Shown here in pieces: positions 18,737 through 21,998 of a DNA stretch of 21,998 nucleotides. This stretch comes from Geosiphon pyriformis. Its lineage: Eukaryota; Glomeromycota; Glomeromycetes; Archaeosporales; Geosiphonaceae. The stretch covers positions 1-21,998 of the forward strand of contig JAAOMT010000562.1 in the NCBI GenBank assembly GCA_016748015.1, written 5' to 3'. Within the stretch, counting starts at the first letter, position 1; each line of letters starts with the position of its first letter. The translations under genes and the position numbers were made by a program. The notes beneath the pieces were generated by a model. It was given only the letters and a program-made list of their open reading frames with translations. It was not told where the DNA came from and searched no databases.

Positions 18737-19961
18737 TTATTCCCAATCCACTATGAAAAATAAGTTTAAGATTGTATTTTGCCATTTTATTTCCTGCCTT
18801 TGCTGCTTTTAAATAAAGTTTTAATGCGTTTGCCAGATTCTTTGTTGTTCCCCATCCATTCTGATAAAAAAGTCCAAGATCCAATTGTGCATTTTTATCT
18901 CCTGCCTCAGCTGCTTTTAAATAGAGTTTAAATGCTTTTTCCAGATTTTTCGTTGTTCCCCATCCATATCGATAGCAAATTATAAGATCGTATTGTGCTT
19001 TTCTATGTCCTGCCTCTGCTGCTTTTAAATAGAGTTCAAATGCTTTTTCGTCATTTTTCGTTGTTCCTTTTCCATGTCGATAACAAAGTGCAAGATTGTA
19101 TTGTGCGTTTGTACGTCCCGCCTCTGCTGATTTTGAATAGAGTTCAAATGCTTTTTCCTCATTTTTCGTTGTTCCCCATCCTTTTAGATAACATGAGGCA
19201 AGATTAGTTTGTGCAAGTAAATTTCCCCCCTCTGTTGCTTTTAAATAAAGTTCAAATGCTTTTTCATTATTTTTCGTCGTTCCCCATCCATTTCGATAAC
19301 AAAGTCCAAGACTGTATTGTGCACTTGTATGTCCCGCCTCTGTTGCTTTTGAATAGAGTTCAAATGCTTTTTCCTCATTTTTAGTCGTTCCCCATCCACT
19401 TAAATAACAATGTCCAAGACCGTATTGTGCATTTGTATTAACCTCTGCTACTTTTGAACAGAGTTCAAATGCTTTTTCCTCATTTTTCGTCGTTCCCCAT
19501 CCATTTCGATAACAAAGTGCAAGATTGTATTGTGCATTTGTATCTCCCGCCTCTGCTGCTTTTGAATAAAGTTTAAATGCTTTTCCTCGATCTTGTGAAG
19601 TACCGATTCCATTATTATAACAATATCCTAAGAAGAATTGTCCAAAAGAATCTTCTGCGTTTGCTGCTTTCTGATATTCTAAAAATGCTTTTGCTACATT
19701 AGGAACAGTTCCAATTCCATGTTCTAAAGAAAATCCGAGTATAATATGGTCTATCGAATGCTTTATACTTTTATTTTTCAAACAATTAAATAAGTCTTCA
19801 GGTTTTTTCTGATTGCGGATCAGATATTTTTTCACCAAGTCAGCAACTTTTGCATATTCACTAACTGGAAAAAGGGCCAAACTTTCTTTGATGACAATCG
19901 ATGCTCCTTCAAGCCATTCGAGAGGGGCTGTTTTCTTTTGAATTGATGAAGTTGAAGACAT
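18726..19961 (-). CDS. Sel1-like repeat protein
   Basis: Encodes 411 residues from an ATG at 19959-19961 (MSSTSSIQKK, A at -3). The frame stays open another 33 codons upstream but only to a TTG, so the ATG is preferred. Residues 1-70 form a divergent, probably helical N-terminus (EWLEGASIVIKESLALFPVS). A weak first repeat covers 72-106, then eight Sel1-type units: 107-142, 143-177, 178-213, 214-249, 250-285, 286-321, 322-357, 358-393. A truncated ninth covers 394-411. The typical unit is AQYNLALCYRNGWGTTKN followed by EEKAFELYSKAAEAGDTN; unit 143-177 lacks one residue. Sel1-like repeats are TPR-like helical hairpins acting as protein-interaction scaffolds. Glomeromycotina carry expanded families of them, often fused to kinase domains; none is fused here. 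There is no signal peptide or membrane segment and no intron. Partner and pathway are unknown. Confidence 0.93.
   Translation of the reverse strand: MSSTSSIQKKTAPLEWLEGASIVIKESLALFPVSEYAKVADLVKKYLIRNQKKPEDLFNCLKNKSIKHSIDHIILGFSLEHGIGTVPNVAKAFLEYQKAANAEDSFGQFFLGYCYNNGIGTSQDRGKAFKLYSKAAEAGDTNAQYNLALCYRNGWGTTKNEEKAFELCSKVAEVNTNAQYGLGHCYLSGWGTTKNEEKAFELYSKATEAGHTSAQYSLGLCYRNGWGTTKNNEKAFELYLKATEGGNLLAQTNLASCYLKGWGTTKNEEKAFELYSKSAEAGRTNAQYNLALCYRHGKGTTKNDEKAFELYLKAAEAGHRKAQYDLIICYRYGWGTTKNLEKAFKLYLKAAEAGDKNAQLDLGLFYQNGWGTTKNLANALKLYLKAAKAGNKMAKYNLKLIFHSGLGITRN
18783..19643 (-). repeat. Tandem array of 108-bp units encoding the Sel1 repeats
   Basis: Eight head-to-tail units (seven of 108 bp, one of 105 bp) with strong nucleotide similarity. 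For example, segments coding GWGTTKNEEKAFELYSK recur almost unchanged. Central units are more alike than the outer ones, as expected from recent unequal exchange within the array. Confidence 0.9.
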
Positions 19962-21661
19962 GATTTTCAAGCAACAAAATATATTATCAAACCTTGAATA
20001 TTTGTATGGGGAAAGAAGGATTTCTAAAGCGTTCGTCTTGCTAATAAATAAGGATTTCAACCTACAATCACATTCCCGAAAAGGCTAGGCCTTCAAGAAA
20101 TCTGAAACTCTGAAAATAGGCGCCTACTTCATTCTCTGAGTTACAGCGCTTAAACGGATAGAAGATCAAAATGGTAAAAAGGCTGCTTTTCATTGTCTTA
20201 TAACTATTTTAGTTTTAGTAAGATTTTTTCGCCTCACAATCTAAATGCATAATCTAATTATCAGGTCATATGATTATCTTAAATCTTAGTGAGTCGATAA
20301 AAACCAGTTCAATTGAATCATTATTTAGAAACTGCTTTTTTATCTGTTTTGAGGGTTTTTTATCTCAAATCTCTTGGCAAATACTGTATATAAGCTTTTC
20401 AAGAAATTTTTTAGATATCATATGTAATGGTTAATATTTGAATATTTTCATAATAAAAAAATCTAATTATAAAAGTAGATTCTTGTACATCTTTGCCTTG
20501 AGATAATGTATTTTTGAAATATAACCAAATTAAAATCTTGTATGAAATTATATATATTGGACATTACTCTGGAAAATAAAAAAATATTTACTCAAAGTTC
20601 TAGAATATGGATAAAATCTGAGAACAGCTTGATTCAAAATTCTTAACCTTTTAAACTTGAAGTTTGATAATTTATTTTTACTTAATAATCCTACAACATT
20701 ATGCATAATTTCTATTAGAATCAATTTTAAAATAATAAATCTCGCCATTTTCAAATTGAAGCATTATAAATAAAAAATTCTTTGGCTGATATGTTTTAGG
20801 AATAAATTGATTCTTTCCAGTTAAACCAGGAATAAAAAATAAATTAAAATGAGAAAGACTGGAGAATCGATGACTTATAAAAAACCCAATTGATATGAAG
20901 CAAAATTTTAAAGAAATTAGAACAAAACATATTGGTTTCTTCTAAGTTTGTGAAGCTATGAAAAACATTAAATCTTATTGTTAAAAATAACTAAGGTCTC
21001 ATTTTCAATCAATGAAAACAATCCTATTTTGGTGAGGAATAATTCCAAGTCTATTAGTGCACTTTCTTAAAAATACCTGTCTAACTAAAATTCAATTTAT
21101 ATATTTACATGTGCCAATATATCAATTTTCTCAAAAACTTGAGAATTTCATTAAATTCTTAAAGCCGGCATAATTAAGAGTACAGAAATTTTATATTGCA
21201 AACTTTTTGGTTAACAGTTTTCAAAATTTGAAATTTTATATACAATGAATTTGCAAAGTCAATTTAAAAAGTTTTCTCCCTAGACATTTTCAGACTCAGA
21301 AAGGAGTAGTCTAGAATAATCTCTGAGATAGGGCTAGCTATTGTTTTAAACACGTAATTAAACTTTTTTGAGATTATTATCTTTAATTAAAACCCTCAAC
21401 ATTTGATGAAATTTTTTTTTGATTCATATGTGTGAATTTCTTATAAAATATATATTCGGGGAAATTGATCTCTATTTATTCATACATTTTGCTTAAGTTT
21501 CAAATTTGAAAATTTTTTACTATATACAAATAACTTTTTAAAAAACAGGGTTTTTGTTTCTGAAATAATTTGAATTTTACATCTCTAATATTAAGAGCCA
21601 TTCTTCATCTATAACGAAATCTAAAAAGTTTTTTCGATAAACATGTAAATGACTGATTTGG
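19962..21661. other. Region between the Sel1 gene and the right-edge gene
   Basis: The first few hundred bases upstream of the Sel1 ATG must hold its promoter, but no clear core motif was found; an AT-rich ATAATATATTT lies within 30 bases of the ATG. On the minus strand 20548-20745 is open from an ATG (MARFIILKLILIEIMHNVVG) but is lysine- and isoleucine-rich with no motif, so it was not called a gene. The rest is A+T-rich with no structure seen. Confidence 0.5.
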
Positions 21662-21998
21662 TCAATGTATATTTATCATATAACTGATGCTAATAGCACA
21701 ATCCAGATCTGGAAAAAAAACGTTTAAATTAAAAAATTTCTTTAACCATTAAAATATGATAAATGAAAGTCTTACCACTCATTGAAAATGTAGAGTTTGA
21801 GATTAATTGACTTTTATATCTTGTCGAATCATGTTGAGCTCCTTCTATCTCTTCGGTATTAAGCCTTTTCTCACGGACGGGTTCATTTAAGTTACAGTTA
21901 TCGCGAGCAGCAATAACTCTTTGTTGAAGTTCTTCTGCACTATCACGACAATACGAATCATATTGCCAATTTTTTTCAATTATTTTCTGAATACATTG
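21662..21998 (-). CDS. 3' end of an unidentified gene (two exons, 5' end outside the window)
   Basis: The penultimate exon (21776-21998, running off the edge) encodes CIQKIIEKNWQYDSYCRDSA, then EELQQRVIAARDNCNLNEP and a Ser/Thr-rich tail. A GTAAGA donor at 21775 and a TTTTTTTTCCAG acceptor (AG at 21709-21710) bound a 67-base intron. The join is in phase to a last exon (21662-21708) reading DLDCAISISYMINIH and TGA. The 89 visible residues are hydrophilic and helix-prone, without membrane segments. I cannot name the family. A polar C-terminal tail of this kind is seen on kinase-like proteins of these fungi, but no kinase motif is visible here, so that is only a guess. Confidence 0.7.

Noticed and set aside
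18995-19207. Plus-strand open frame inside the Sel1 gene
   Set aside because: Antisense shadow repeating with the 108-bp unit.
20548-20754. Minus-strand open frame of 68 codons
   Set aside because: Longest form begins at TTG; the ATG form is low-complexity, with no motif or splice support.
1-21998. tRNA, rRNA, CRISPR array or a new multi-gene system
   Set aside because: No cloverleaf, rRNA-like block, regularly spaced repeat array or co-oriented gene set was found on reading both strands.

Overview
The window is AT-rich eukaryotic DNA with short spliced introns (about 60-106 bases, GT..AG). Long, nearly structureless A+T stretches separate small islands of higher-complexity sequence. Sel1-like repeat protein, class 3 lipase remnants, many decayed kinase pieces and a fungal-type NmrA-like gene together point to an arbuscular mycorrhizal fungus (Glomeromycotina, Rhizophagus-like). 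That assignment is an inference from gene content and composition; no search was run.

Only two genes look clearly intact. One is an eight-exon NmrA-like NAD(P)-binding protein gene on the minus strand (9669-11257; 312 residues, every exon junction in phase). The other is an intron-less Sel1-like repeat protein gene on the minus strand (18726-19961; 411 residues, about eight 36-residue repeats). The right edge carries the last two exons of a third minus-strand gene (21662-21998, continuing outside). Two short tentative coding segments (1872-2312 minus, 11514-11717 plus) are listed with low confidence.

Much of the remaining complex sequence is gene wreckage. Region 1042-1871 (minus) holds a decayed unidentified gene. 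Region 6790-9035 holds a class 3 lipase pseudogene whose N-terminal half reads plus and whose C-terminal half (8517-9035) reads minus, as if an internal piece had been inverted. Regions 15674-16260 and 16972-17200 (plus) and about 18085-18203 (minus) are protein-kinase remnants. A decayed extra Sel1 repeat lies just past the stop of the Sel1 gene.

Mobile or repeat DNA includes a 205-base solo LTR (12811-13015, TG..CA ends), a 356-base element with degenerate terminal inverted repeats packed with GAGTC/GACTC (4469-4824), GAT and AAT microsatellites, and a 13-bp-arm palindrome (9156-9184). The genes do not form a pathway. The picture is an expanded-family accessory region where Sel1, kinase and lipase copies arise, rearrange and decay. 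I found no convincing tRNA, rRNA, CRISPR array or new multi-gene system.
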